Notes: generated from the letters alone by a model not told the origin. Shown: positions 19,326-28,754, counted from the stretch's first letter. The stretch: DNA of 64,000 nt from Tatlockia sp. (GCA_013697725.1 JACCWI010000024.1:278705-342704); one strand, 5' to 3'. Numbers and translations: made by a program.

Positions 19326-20561
19326 ATGAATAAATCGATTTCACGTGTAACAGCCTGGAGTTTATGGCTAATTGCTTCTCTATTCTACGCCTATCAATTT
19401 ATCTTAAGGGTAATGCCCAATATTATGCTGGACAATTTTATTCAACAATTCCATATTGACACCGTTGTTTTTGGGCAATTTAGTGGGATTTATTACCTTG
19501 GTTATTCGTTAATGCATCTTCCAATTGGCATTATGCTAGACCGGTTTGGCCCTCGAAAAATTATGACCATTTGTATTTTAATGACCGTAGTAGGTCTTTT
19601 GCCCATTCTTTTTGCCGAGCAGTGGGCATACCCTTTAATGGGTCGTGCACTGATAGGCATGGGTTCTTCGGCAGCAATTCTGGGTACCTTTAAAATCATT
19701 CGCATTGCATTTAAAGAACAATATTTTACGCGCATGCTTAGTTTTTCCGTGACTATCGGTCTTCTAGGTGCAATTTATGGCGGAGGGCCGGCACGCTATT
19801 TATGCTCAACGTTTGGCTATAAACTAGTTGTGCAAATCTTTGTTTTGATTGGCCTTACCCTGGCTGCTGTAACTTATTTTATTGTTCCAGAAATAGATGG
19901 CAATCTAAAGAGCACCTCAATTAAAGCAGATATAAAAATGGTTATTACTAACCGACCGATCCTTGTTTTATGCTTATTGGCAGGATTAATGGTCGGTCCT
20001 CTTGAGGGCTTTGCTGATGTCTGGGGTTCAGCTTTTATCAAGCAGGTCTATGGTTTTAATGCGAGCCTTGCAAGTTATTTACCCTCAATGATTTTTATCG
20101 GAATGTGTTTCGGCGCGCCGGCCTTAAGTTTCCTTGCTGAGAAAACCAATAATTATTTAGGGGTTATCATTTGCGCCGGTCTTGTAATGATGCTGGTTTT
20201 TCTGGCTTTACTCTCCGGTCAAATGACTGTAAACACGATGGCGTTTGGCTTTATTCTTATAGGAATTTGTTGTGCCTATCAAATTTTGGCTATTTACAAA
20301 GCTCTAACCTATATGCCAGAACATGTTGCTGGAATTACCACAGCAATTGCTAATATGATCATTATGAGCTTTGGCTATGCCTTTCACGTCTCAATTGGTT
20401 TCTTAATCAATTTTTTTGGAGGAAGAACCGAGTATTCCGCCTATATCTATGCTTTAACTATCATACCTATTACCTTAGCTATCGCAGTTTTAGGCTTTGT
20501 TCTCCTCTATCTTCGGGAGCGTAAGTCTAATCTCTTGGTTTCGAGTTCAGCAAAATTTTAA
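19326..20561 (+). CDS. Major facilitator superfamily transporter
   Basis: Inner-membrane MFS permease of 411 aa with about twelve hydrophobic segments. The conserved loop after TM2 reads GIMLDRFGPRKIM, the classic G-x3-D-R-x-G-x-R-x motif. A second cytoplasmic loop motif appears near LSFLAEKTNNYLG. The ATG at 19326 gives MNKSISRVTAWSLWLIAS; the upstream TTG extension is unlikely. Legionella carries many such transporters, including Pht amino-acid and nucleoside importers, but I cannot assign a substrate. It stands alone, followed by a YbaB-like gene about 110 bases downstream. Confidence 0.8.
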   Translation: MNKSISRVTAWSLWLIASLFYAYQFILRVMPNIMLDNFIQQFHIDTVVFGQFSGIYYLGYSLMHLPIGIMLDRFGPRKIMTICILMTVVGLLPILFAEQWAYPLMGRALIGMGSSAAILGTFKIIRIAFKEQYFTRMLSFSVTIGLLGAIYGGGPARYLCSTFGYKLVVQIFVLIGLTLAAVTYFIVPEIDGNLKSTSIKADIKMVITNRPILVLCLLAGLMVGPLEGFADVWGSAFIKQVYGFNASLASYLPSMIFIGMCFGAPALSFLAEKTNNYLGVIICAGLVMMLVFLALLSGQMTVNTMAFGFILIGICCAYQILAIYKALTYMPEHVAGITTAIANMIIMSFGYAFHVSIGFLINFFGGRTEYSAYIYALTIIPITLAIAVLGFVLLYLRERKSNLLVSSSAKF

Positions 20562-20670
20562 ATAGGCTTATTCATCGGCCTATTACTGCTTGAGCTCAGA
20601 TCTCACCTGATAAAAAATTGAACTATAATCTATATGAATTTGCACAATCCTTAATCTTGGGTGATTAATT

Positions 20671-21039
20671 ATGAAAACTTCAGATGGTTTTGTTTTTGAT
20701 GAAAAACTTCTCAAAAATTTAGGTGCGCGGACTATGAAAACCATTCGAACACGCGGCTTGCAGATGGAAGCTGAAATTGCTTCCAGGCTTGATGAATTAG
20801 AATTTTTAGTAGTTCAAGGCTTCTCAAGTGAAGGCTTTGCTCGAGCTCGAGTTGATGGTAATCATCAGGTTCTCGAGTTAGATCTCGACTCTTCCTATTC
20901 AAATTGGACCGACGATAAAGCCAAGACCTGCGCATTATTACTTGAAGCAGTTAATGACGCCATTTATAAGGTCGATTTAGCTATAGAAGCTGAAATCTCT
21001 GAAATTAAAGAAAAATATTTAGGAAAAGAGATAAGATGA
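20671..21039 (+). CDS. YbaB/EbfC-like small protein
   Basis: A 122-aa soluble protein. The second half (FARARVDGNHQVLELDLDSS, then DKAKTCALLLEAVNDAIYKV) follows the YbaB/EbfC nucleoid-protein pattern of a G-rich strand, an LDID-type strand, and an L-x-AVNDA helix, and it is flanked by long helices as in that fold. The N-terminus lacks the usual Met/Gln-rich helix. It is not next to dnaX or recR, where the true ybaB sits, so it is likely a divergent paralogue. The ribosome-binding site is weak. DNA binding is inference. Confidence 0.5.
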   Translation: MKTSDGFVFDEKLLKNLGARTMKTIRTRGLQMEAEIASRLDELEFLVVQGFSSEGFARARVDGNHQVLELDLDSSYSNWTDDKAKTCALLLEAVNDAIYKVDLAIEAEISEIKEKYLGKEIR

Positions 21040-21131
21040 CAAAATAATGACCATTTTAAAAAGTAATAAAACATTTTGTTAAATTTGAGCTATAACTAAA
21101 CTAAGAATAATAAGAACCCCAAGGAAATGCC

Positions 21132-22376
21132 ATGAGAAAAAATCTGCTATTGATCTTAGCAGTCACTTCGACTTGCTTTTCCCTGCCCTCACCTCAGTTA
21201 CAGCAAGAAAAACTGCTATCTAGCAAGGATACTCGCCTTGAAAAGCTTTTAAACCTTTTAAATCTGCAAATTTCCTACGCCAACCCTACAGCTGCCATGC
21301 CAATTATGACTCTAGCAGAAATTCAAACGATGCTAAATGAAGATAATACTTTAAGCCCGGGCGTGATAGATAAGGTATTAAAAAGCATTAAGTGCGTCAA
21401 TGAATATAATATCCAGCATAATCACATTCTAACCATTATTGATTATTCTTTACCTTCAAACCAAAAACGCCTCTGGGTATTTGATTTAAAAGAAAGAAAA
21501 CCACTCTTTAATACGTATGTGTCCCATGGAGTCAATTCAGGTACCCTTTTAACCAAATTTTTCTCTAATAAATATAATTCAAAATCAAGCAGCCTTGGCG
21601 TCTTTAAAACAGATAAAACTTACTATGGTCGGCATGGGCTTTCTCTACAATTAGAGGGCTTGGAATCAGGTTTTAACGACAATGCTTCAAACCGTGCAGT
21701 AGTTATGCATGGGGGTTGGTATGTTGATGAGGATTTTATTAAAAAATACGGTCGTGCCGGTCGTAGCTGGGGCTGCCCTGCTCTGCCTGAAAATATAACT
21801 ACGGCTATCATTAATACCATCAAAGATGACGCTTTATTCGTCGTTTATTATCCCAGTGATAATTGGTTTGTTAAATCAAAATTTTTAAATTGTGATAAGC
21901 AAGCGTCCGCCCCTTATCTTGCCAAAATGCAAGAATTAAAACCAATGGGTGAGGACATAGAGAAACGCGAGGATGTGCTTTTCGCCAAAATTAGTGCCAA
22001 AAACAAAGAAGAGCCTATTGTCACAGTTTCAGCTACAGACTATACCCGACTTTTTAATACTATAGCGCCCTTAGGACGAATGCTTCGACGGCAAATTAAT
22101 AGCATGGAATACATAGCCTTATCCAATACCGAATTTGAAAGCCTGGTTAGCCGTAAAAATGAGAATGATCTGAATTCTATAAATTTTGTTATACCCGTGA
22201 TTAAAAATGTCCGTGGCTATTATGAAACGCAAATGCATATTCTTGATCTTGGTAAAATCAAAGATATTCATATGAATATGGCCGCTTCGAATAAAAGTTT
22301 TACCGTAGATTTCGAGTTCAAACCCTCTATCCAGCTTCGTGCAACAAACCAGTTTATTCGTTGGTTAGGATTATGA
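21132..22376 (+). CDS. YkuD-type murein L,D-transpeptidase family protein
   Basis: Secreted or periplasmic peptidoglycan cross-linking or anchoring enzyme. A signal sequence covers residues 1-20. The catalytic domain (about 85-245) has MHGGWYVDEDF with His193 and GRAGRSWGCPAL with the nucleophile Cys215, the S-x-G-C motif of L,D-transpeptidases. HGVNSGTLLTKFFSN and SSLGVFKTD are further family landmarks. The C-terminal 150 residues lie beyond the usual catalytic domain and match nothing I know. The ATG has AAGGA six bases upstream. It may process peptidoglycan for envelope attachment. Confidence 0.8.
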   Translation: MRKNLLLILAVTSTCFSLPSPQLQQEKLLSSKDTRLEKLLNLLNLQISYANPTAAMPIMTLAEIQTMLNEDNTLSPGVIDKVLKSIKCVNEYNIQHNHILTIIDYSLPSNQKRLWVFDLKERKPLFNTYVSHGVNSGTLLTKFFSNKYNSKSSSLGVFKTDKTYYGRHGLSLQLEGLESGFNDNASNRAVVMHGGWYVDEDFIKKYGRAGRSWGCPALPENITTAIINTIKDDALFVVYYPSDNWFVKSKFLNCDKQASAPYLAKMQELKPMGEDIEKREDVLFAKISAKNKEEPIVTVSATDYTRLFNTIAPLGRMLRRQINSMEYIALSNTEFESLVSRKNENDLNSINFVIPVIKNVRGYYETQMHILDLGKIKDIHMNMAASNKSFTVDFEFKPSIQLRATNQFIRWLGL

Positions 22377-22436
22377 GCAGGAGCCAGAGCTAAATAGTTG
22401 GGCAGCTTTAATTTTTAAAATAAAAATCTTAATTAT

Positions 22437-22976
22437 CTAAGCCATAATCTTAATATTATGAGCTTTATTTCTAAATAAAATATCCATAACCTGTTGATAT
22501 TGTTGCGAATTATGAGTATTTATCCAAATTAGGTAGCCCCCTTTTTGTTCTTGTTTTTTAATTCTGCGATTATGTTTTTTATTAATTAAAGAATACAAAA
22601 ACAACCCTAAAATGGAACCGATTAAGGCACCTATAATTCCAAAGATGACATTATCCCGTATTGATGTGATATCACCAATCACAAAAATCCCTAGAATAAG
22701 ACAAACAATTAAAGGAATAGCAAAGGAAAAACCCAAAACCCAACCAAAATCATCATTTAAAAAAGGCTCCTTCATCGGCGGGTTAGAGCTGGATTGAATA
22801 ACCTTAGGCTCGACATAAGCAAGACCAAATTTATCTTTAATCTGCGCGGGCGAGCCTTGAATTGAAATATCAGTTCTAGCAACTGATTTACCAATTAATT
22901 CATTAATTAAAATTTCAAGTCTATCCTCACAGGCAATTGAGGCACTAATCTTTTTTTCAATCAGGTTTTGGTTCAT
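22437..22976 (-). CDS. Hypothetical membrane protein (179 aa)
   Basis: Two hydrophobic segments, GWVLGFSFAIPLIVCLILGI at about 79-98 and FGIIGALIGSILGLFLYSLI at about 112-131, form a hairpin between two small soluble domains. The N-terminal part (CEDRLEILINELIGKSVART DIS) and the C-terminal part (GGYLIWINTHNSQQYQQVM) resemble the paired beta-alpha halves of stress-induced YflT-like proteins that flank a glycine-rich membrane hairpin, but the match is only in pattern. It is convergent with the L,D-transpeptidase gene. Function unknown. Confidence 0.65.
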   Translation of the reverse strand: MNQNLIEKKISASIACEDRLEILINELIGKSVARTDISIQGSPAQIKDKFGLAYVEPKVIQSSSNPPMKEPFLNDDFGWVLGFSFAIPLIVCLILGIFVIGDITSIRDNVIFGIIGALIGSILGLFLYSLINKKHNRRIKKQEQKGGYLIWINTHNSQQYQQVMDILFRNKAHNIKIMA

Positions 22977-23111
22977 TAAATTGTCCCTTATTATTTTGCT
23001 AGGTCCGATTTAACAATTTAAGCATTTAACTATTTGCCTGTCAAATTTAATGTGACAAGTACATAAATAAATTGACACACGATAAAAGACACCAGACAAG
23101 CTATGACTTAA

Positions 23112-24644
23112 TTAGAGCTTTGGGGAGCTAGCGCAATCCATTTCAATATTACTAATAGTTTCATGAGCATTAAAAAAACGATAAACACCAATTTCGCCTT
23201 TTTTCTCAAGCATTGATGGCTTGTTATCAAAGGTCTTAAAAAGTTTTAATCCTAGATAAGAGCAAGTTAGAATTAAAGCTATAGGCCAGGAAATCGCTGC
23301 AGTTGAAATAACCAAAGCGGTAAAGCCAGTGTTAAACAAGAGCGTACGCCAAAAATGATTTTCAGCTTGTTCAAGGTTAATCTTTAGTCCCTTTAAAATT
23401 GAAGAATGATATGCATCCGGGCTTTGCTTGCCATTAATCAATTCACGTTCAACTATAACTCTCGCATGCTCATACTCTTTGTACTCATTAGCGCTATTGT
23501 AAAATGCATTACCTAACATTGCCAAAGCCGACATAAGAAGCAGCAAAAAACTTGCAGGTAAAACCAAGCTTAACCCAAAAGCAAAAACAAGCATAAAAGA
23601 TGCAAAAATATTAAATAAATAATAACTGCATTGAGCATTCCACTCGTCATTTAATACATCAATTTGACGATTAAGCACAGCCAATTCAAGCGGTGAATTA
23701 CAGTATCTTTTTTGCATGGATAATTCAAAAATTCTCTGCTCATGCTGCCTTAATTCATAAGAAAAAATAGCTAAAAAAAACAAAATATCTAGTGCTAAAA
23801 ATATAAAATTAAGTTGAGAGATTACCCGTTGAGTTAGGCCAAATAATTGTCTATGAGCTGAAAGCAGGCTCCCTAGACCCCAAATTAAATCATTCATTAG
23901 CAGATAAGCGCGTTTTTCCATTTCATGAAACAGCACTTTTTTTAGCGAAAGTTCCTCACTCAAGACCGCTAATATAAGATGTTTTGCGATTAAAATTAAA
24001 TTTATCGCCAAGCGTAATCCATAAAGTGAATAGCCTAAAATTAATAGAACGTCTCGGGGGGCTTCCAGAAGTTTTAAAAAATAATCCACAGAGCAATTAA
24101 GGCCAGTGAACTCATTTATTGTTTTAACTAGATTAGCAAAGCTGCTTTGTTCTAATAGAAGAATGAACAGTCGACTCAAACCTCGGCTGTAATTCCAATA
24201 GGAGCGATTCGTAATTAACCATGAAATATAGAAACGAAGTTTAGCTATACTTTTAAATGACCTAATGAAATTTATAAAGGCAGTTTTAATTTTTTGGGCT
24301 TTGGTTTTTAAGTAAGGTTTAGCAGTTTGTTCGCATATCATTGTTTTTTTTTCAGCAAAAATAGTATCAACTAGCCTCTGAATTGCTAATAATTCTTCCA
24401 GTTTAATAGCGACGTAATCTGCTTGATAATAGCGGATTGCTAAAGCTTGAATAAACTGAAAATAGAGCACCATTTCATTAATATTATGAAGATAAATTAT
24501 ATTGGAATGGAAAATTTTAGTGAGTGTTATAAATTCTGCATTAAGCTGATTAAGATTAAAATCATTTTTTTTAAACGAAAAATTGCTTAAATTACTTGAT
24601 TTATGATTAAAAAATCCATGTTTTATACGGCTAAGCTCTGACAT
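23112..24644 (-). CDS. Hypothetical polytopic membrane protein (510 aa)
   Basis: Unrecognised. The first 190 residues are basic and helical without a signal peptide. Then come hydrophobic stretches around 200-235, 288-305 (FIFLALDILFFLAIF), 352-392 and 450-470, so perhaps six membrane spans. Between them lies a helical charged segment (SYELRQHEQRIFELSMQ). The C-terminal 40 residues are soluble. Monocistronic, between the small membrane protein and pilT. Such lineage-specific membrane proteins in Legionella are often effector candidates, but there is no direct evidence here. Confidence 0.7.
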   Translation of the reverse strand: MSELSRIKHGFFNHKSSNLSNFSFKKNDFNLNQLNAEFITLTKIFHSNIIYLHNINEMVLYFQFIQALAIRYYQADYVAIKLEELLAIQRLVDTIFAEKKTMICEQTAKPYLKTKAQKIKTAFINFIRSFKSIAKLRFYISWLITNRSYWNYSRGLSRLFILLLEQSSFANLVKTINEFTGLNCSVDYFLKLLEAPRDVLLILGYSLYGLRLAINLILIAKHLILAVLSEELSLKKVLFHEMEKRAYLLMNDLIWGLGSLLSAHRQLFGLTQRVISQLNFIFLALDILFFLAIFSYELRQHEQRIFELSMQKRYCNSPLELAVLNRQIDVLNDEWNAQCSYYLFNIFASFMLVFAFGLSLVLPASFLLLLMSALAMLGNAFYNSANEYKEYEHARVIVERELINGKQSPDAYHSSILKGLKINLEQAENHFWRTLLFNTGFTALVISTAAISWPIALILTCSYLGLKLFKTFDNKPSMLEKKGEIGVYRFFNAHETISNIEMDCASSPKL

Positions 24645-24740
24645 AAAGCCAAACTACTTGGTGTCTTAATTTAAAGACTATATTTAATTTAGAGCAAAAA
24701 TTTTATCTTATTTTTCTTTCTAATAATACTTGCTGATTAC

Positions 24741-25769
24741 TTAGTCGCTATGAATCGAGGGAATTTTGGCAAGCTTTTCTCCGGATATTAGTTGCAGCTC
24801 ATAAAGTTTACTTAGATCTTGTTCAAACGTTTGCATACCTGTTTTTTTTCCAATTTGCATTGTAGAATATATTTGGCTTATTTTATCTTCTCGAATTAAA
24901 TTTTTTATTGCTGGGTTTACAATCATTATTTCAAAAGCTGCAATACGACCCCCAGTAGCTTTTGGTACTAAGGTTTGGGCGATAACCGCTTTAAGTGATT
25001 CAGATAACATTGAGCGGATCATTGATCTTTCATCACCGGGAAATACATCGATAATTCGATTGACAGTGGTCGCCGCGGAATTGGTGTGTAACGTTGCAAA
25101 CACTAAATGTCCCGTTTCGGCGGCGGTCAATGCGAGACGAATCGTTTGATAATCACGTAATTCACCTACTAAAATTATATCAGGATCTTCTCGTAAAACA
25201 GAATTTAGAGCCTTGTTAAAGCTATGCGTATCACGATTAATTTCCCGCTGCTGGATTAAGCTATTGGCACTTTCATAAATAAACTCCACCGGATCTTCAA
25301 GGGTAATTATATGTTTATATTGATATTTATTAATAAAGGCGATTAGAGCTGCGAGTGTTGTACTCTTACCCGAGCCCGTAGTTCCGGTCAGAAGAACAAG
25401 TCCTTGAGTATATAAAGCAATATCTTTGAAAATAGGTGGAAGCGCTAATTCATCCAAGGTTTTAATATGATTTGGAATAATACGAAAAGCCGCACTGATT
25501 CCACGAGCTTGTTTAAAGATATTAATTCGTAATCGACAAGATTCATATTGAACGGCAAAATCAAGCTCTAACTCGTCTTGCAAAATTTGCCGCTGTTTAC
25601 TAGTCATCAGCCCATCCATTAAAGGGCTTAAAACATCATTTTCCAAAATAGGCAAATCAAGCTTTTCCAGTTTGCCATCGATGCGAATGATAGGGGCTAG
25701 ACCAGAGGATAAATGCAAATCAGAAGCATTGCGCGCAAGTGCGAGACTAATTAAATAAGAAATTTCCAT
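24741..25769 (-). CDS. pilT: Type IV pilus retraction ATPase PilT
   Basis: Hexameric ATPase that drives pilus retraction and twitching. The N-terminal PAS-like domain contains NASDLHLSSGLAP. The RecA-like core has Walker A GTTGSGKST (129-137), an Asp box ITLEDPVEF, Walker B DPDIILVGELRD and the His box TGHLVFATLHTNSAA. The C-terminal retraction signature AxxxIxxxxx is represented by AAFEIMIVNPAIKNLIR. The length of 342 aa matches PilT rather than PilU or PilB. It stands alone; pilin genes are at 40-41.7 kb. Confidence 0.95.
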   Translation of the reverse strand: MEISYLISLALARNASDLHLSSGLAPIIRIDGKLEKLDLPILENDVLSPLMDGLMTSKQRQILQDELELDFAVQYESCRLRINIFKQARGISAAFRIIPNHIKTLDELALPPIFKDIALYTQGLVLLTGTTGSGKSTTLAALIAFINKYQYKHIITLEDPVEFIYESANSLIQQREINRDTHSFNKALNSVLREDPDIILVGELRDYQTIRLALTAAETGHLVFATLHTNSAATTVNRIIDVFPGDERSMIRSMLSESLKAVIAQTLVPKATGGRIAAFEIMIVNPAIKNLIREDKISQIYSTMQIGKKTGMQTFEQDLSKLYELQLISGEKLAKIPSIHSD

Positions 25770-26057
25770 TGATGTCCAAAAAGTTGGATTAGAGTTGCTT
25801 TAGCTTAAAATGAATTGCTTTTTTAAGGACTATAAAGCAGGTCATTTTCTTTGAAAAGTTTGATAATTTCAACCAAATTCATAAAATGCTCACTCTAGCT
25901 TTTCGAACTTACCAACCGCATTGCATTAAATTTTGCTAAAGCTAAATAAGTATTAGCTGCTTTAAATTTTTATATTTAAAGTTATCAACTTGACAAACTT
26001 CTGTTTAATTACAGAGATATGATATGCTTAAAAATCAGATAATATTGGGATTAAATC

Positions 26058-26429
26058 ATGCAGTCTTTGGTTCGTTTGCTCGCACTAATCAGTTTTTTAA
26101 CGATATCCATTTTAAGTCAAGCAAACAAATTACCTCCCTGTGATACCAATTTTATCCCTTTTTGTGATAAGCAACGTTGTTGCAATGACATGGGAGGCAT
26201 TAGTTATTGTGACTCCTCTGCAGGTCGCTACGTTTGTAACAATGGTTACTATTCTGCCTGCTACTGTACGCGTCATGCTGTGATGGATTTACAAAAAATT
26301 TCAGGCTGTTGTCTATGGCAAGGCGGCGTGTTAGGTACAACACCAACCGGTCTTGTTATGTGTAATAATGGGGGAATATCAGAACTCTGTAGCTTACAAA
26401 CTACTACGCAACAGATCTCAACTTGGTAA
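26058..26429 (+). CDS. Small cysteine-rich secreted protein with a duplicated motif
   Basis: 123 aa with a clear signal peptide (residues 1-22, ending near SQANK). The mature part carries about 16 cysteines in two similar copies of the pattern C-C-x2-x-G-G, then a spacer, then V/MCNNG, then S-x2-C: first CCNDMGGISYCD with VCNNGYYSAC, then CCLWQGGVLG with MCNNGGISELC. The arrangement suggests disulfide-bonded repeats in an exported protein, perhaps secreted by type II secretion. No known family recognised. A perfect TTGACA lies 60 bases upstream (25990-25995), but no well-spaced -10 could be found. Confidence 0.7.
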   Translation: MQSLVRLLALISFLTISILSQANKLPPCDTNFIPFCDKQRCCNDMGGISYCDSSAGRYVCNNGYYSACYCTRHAVMDLQKISGCCLWQGGVLGTTPTGLVMCNNGGISELCSLQTTTQQISTW

Positions 26430-26591
26430 TTACGCCCTCCGCGTAATCCAGAGCAGAGCAAAGCGAAGGATCTTTCGAGAGTTTTTCATTCACCCTTAAT
26501 CTTATGGGTTAAACTTGCTAAATTTTCGCCTAACCGCTACCTGTGGACAATAATTAAGAATATCCACTAAATCTGTTTTTTAGATTTAAAC

Positions 26592-26664
26592 CTTGGTTAC
26601 GCTTCGCTGCATCAAGGCTACTTTAAACCGAGGATAGCCTTTGATGTAGCGGAGCGTAATCAAG
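26592..26664. repeat. Palindromic intergenic repeat, about 30-bp arms
   Basis: The left arm (26592-26620) starts CTTGGTTACGCTTCGCTGCA. The right arm (26635-26664), read on the other strand, starts CTTGATTACGCTCCGCTACA, with only a few mismatches and one indel over 29-30 bases. The 14-base centre reads CTTTAAACCGAGGA. It looks like a mobile small palindromic element. The nearby 26432-26470 stretch (GCAAAGCGAAGGATCTTTCG) resembles another dispersed intergenic repeat. No gene lies between 26430 and 26701. Confidence 0.6.
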
Positions 26665-26701
26665 CTGGCGAGGTATAGGCTAATGCCACCTTTATACTCG
26701 A

Positions 26702-27922
26702 TTAAACTTGATTTTTTACTCTTAATTCTTTAAACAGAGAATCTTCCTCTGCTAAACAAACTGCCATCATTAAAATAAAGAAATAACCCGAACCTGAGTA
26801 AAGCAAAAGTGAGTCGCTGAGATTTCCTACAACTAAAGATAAAAGCATGGCCAAGGCTAGCGGTCGCATTTTGTCCAGGTTGCAGCTTGCTTTAAGCAAG
26901 GTTAAGTAAAAAGCAAGTAAAGCCATTAGGCCTACTAAGCCAAACTCACTAGCGATTAGCCAGTATTGACTGTGAGGTTCTAACAAACTGTGGCCCCAAC
27001 CTGGCGAAGGATTCTCTTTGTTGAAATAATAGAGAAAACTTGAAGTACCATTGCCAATTAAAGGGTGTCTATTAAACAGCTCATGAGCATAAGCATGAAA
27101 TTGTAGGCGAAAGCCCACTGAATTATCACCGTCATGTTGTTGATAGCGCGCATATTGTGTCTGCAGCAGTTGAATCCGTTCTTTCATGAAAGAATTTTGA
27201 TTATAGATAAAAATAAACGAAGCAATGAGAAAAATTAAGGCAAGAAGAGCCTTACGCCAAGAGAATATTTGCACAACAAGGAGGAGCATTGATAAAAAAT
27301 AGACTAAATAACCCATGCGGCCAGCATTAACAAAGAGCACATGATAACTAAATAAGCAAAATAACAAACTATAAGCCAAACATTTGAAACCACGTTGCTG
27401 CCAGGCAAATAAAGCAGTTGTAAAGGCTGCGAAGTCCAACATATAGCCAACCATTATATGGTTTCGAAAAAGATTATCAGGATTCATATTAAGAAAGGGT
27501 AAGAACCCCTTTGCTAATAATATAGCCAGCATAGACGTAATAAACATCGAAGCAAGAAAAGCATTTAAGCCTAGTGTTCTCGCTTTGATCTCACGAAATC
27601 CAATTACGAGAATTGGTAAATAAAGTAACTTTGAGTATTTTTCAATAATAAAAAGCCTTTCTGAATAACTTGCAGGGCTCCATAAGGAAGAAAGAATTGC
27701 CAGAGCAAACAAAAGAAGAGCCGCTTTACACCAGCCTTTTTCAAGAAGACGACTAAATTCACTGCGAAAACCTTTAGTCATTAAGATAGCTAAAAGAGCC
27801 AAACCCAATGAAATAGACTTTGCAGTAGAGCTCAAAGGCAGAACGAACAAGACAAGTGCAAGAAGAAAGGGGAGACCTCTAATCCAGGAAGATCCCTTTA
27901 CAGAGATTACGAGTGCATCCAT
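26702..27922 (-). CDS. O-antigen ligase family membrane protein
   Basis: A 406-aa polytopic inner-membrane protein of the Wzy/WaaL type. About ten to eleven hydrophobic segments surround a large periplasmic loop (residues about 240-320) containing GNGTSSFLYYF and the conserved LLEPHSQYWLIASEFGLVG segment, whose His is required in WaaL-type ligases. It probably joins a polysaccharide to lipid A-core on the periplasmic face. It abuts the upstream glycosyltransferase gene with no spacer. A polymerase rather than ligase role cannot be excluded. Confidence 0.8.
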   Translation of the reverse strand: MDALVISVKGSSWIRGLPFLLALVLFVLPLSSTAKSISLGLALLAILMTKGFRSEFSRLLEKGWCKAALLLFALAILSSLWSPASYSERLFIIEKYSKLLYLPILVIGFREIKARTLGLNAFLASMFITSMLAILLAKGFLPFLNMNPDNLFRNHIMVGYMLDFAAFTTALFAWQQRGFKCLAYSLLFCLFSYHVLFVNAGRMGYLVYFLSMLLLVVQIFSWRKALLALIFLIASFIFIYNQNSFMKERIQLLQTQYARYQQHDGDNSVGFRLQFHAYAHELFNRHPLIGNGTSSFLYYFNKENPSPGWGHSLLEPHSQYWLIASEFGLVGLMALLAFYLTLLKASCNLDKMRPLALAMLLSLVVGNLSDSLLLYSGSGYFFILMMAVCLAEEDSLFKELRVKNQV

Positions 27923-28699
27923 CTATGTATTTTCCTTTATAGGACTAGGGATTTTATCCAAATTGACATCTTGATAGACCTGCTTAATCCCTCGATAAAA
28001 AGTACCTTGGGCATTAAATACAGCAAACAGAAAGCCAGCTTTGCCATCAAGAAGGCCTTTTTGCAAAAAATAGCAGCGAAAAAACATCCAGGCCGTGCCC
28101 AAGAGTGTTTTGCTAAAACTAGATTTTTTGTTTTTTTCAATTTTAATTTTCGCTGTATAAGAGGAGTAACGATTAATCTTATAAAGTGCATGACTAACAT
28201 CTTGAAACGAATGATGCATAATGGATTTTTTTATTTTAGAAATTCTAAACGAAGGAGGTAAAGTTATTTTTTCATGAACGATATCTTCGCTATACCGTGC
28301 GCCCTCTCGTTTAAAAAGACGAATATGTCTTTGTGGGCTTGCTGAAAAGCGTAAAGGTTGATTATAAAAATTCATGCGAATTGGAATTCGATAAGCATCA
28401 GCCTGTGCGGAGTTTATTGCTAATTCAATTGCCGTTTTCAGCGCTAAATCAACTGATTCATCGGCATCAAGGTTTAATACCCAAGTCCCTGTTGCTAAAG
28501 CCAATGCTCGTTGTTTTTGCACGCCATAACCCTGCCAATCAGTATTATAAACTTTTGCAGTGTATTCCTCAGCGATTTTAATTGTATTGTCGGTGCTACC
28601 CGAATCCAGCACAACAATTTCGTCTGCCCACTTTACGGAGTCCAAGCAACGTCTGATATTAGCTTCTTCATTTTTGGCAATAATAATAACAGAGAGCAT
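27923..28699 (-). CDS. Family 2 glycosyltransferase, LPS core (WaaE/KdtX-like)
   Basis: Cytoplasmic GT-A glycosyltransferase of 258 aa. The N-terminus MLSVIIIAKNEEANIRRCLD and the VLDSGSTDNTIKIA motif are typical of WaaE-like beta-1,4-glucosyltransferases, as are QKQRALALATGTWVLNLDAD and its DAD metal motif. A basic, aromatic C-terminal region may associate with the membrane. The stop directly precedes the ligase ATG, so the pair forms an operon for LPS assembly. The exact sugar is not determinable. Confidence 0.82.
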   Translation of the reverse strand: MLSVIIIAKNEEANIRRCLDSVKWADEIVVLDSGSTDNTIKIAEEYTAKVYNTDWQGYGVQKQRALALATGTWVLNLDADESVDLALKTAIELAINSAQADAYRIPIRMNFYNQPLRFSASPQRHIRLFKREGARYSEDIVHEKITLPPSFRISKIKKSIMHHSFQDVSHALYKINRYSSYTAKIKIEKNKKSSFSKTLLGTAWMFFRCYFLQKGLLDGKAGFLFAVFNAQGTFYRGIKQVYQDVNLDKIPSPIKENT

Positions 28700-28754
28700 A
28701 CTCTAACCAGCTGACGATAAAGAGGCCTATTTTAACCAGATAAAGTTCTAAATG

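Noticed and set aside
20561..20584. Stem AATAGGC/GCCTATT after the MFS gene as terminator
   Set aside because: Short seven-pair stem with ten-base loop and no T tract.
25990..26023. TTGACA with TATGAT before the cysteine-rich gene as a sigma-70 promoter
   Set aside because: The spacing is 22 bases, too long; no better -10 is seen.
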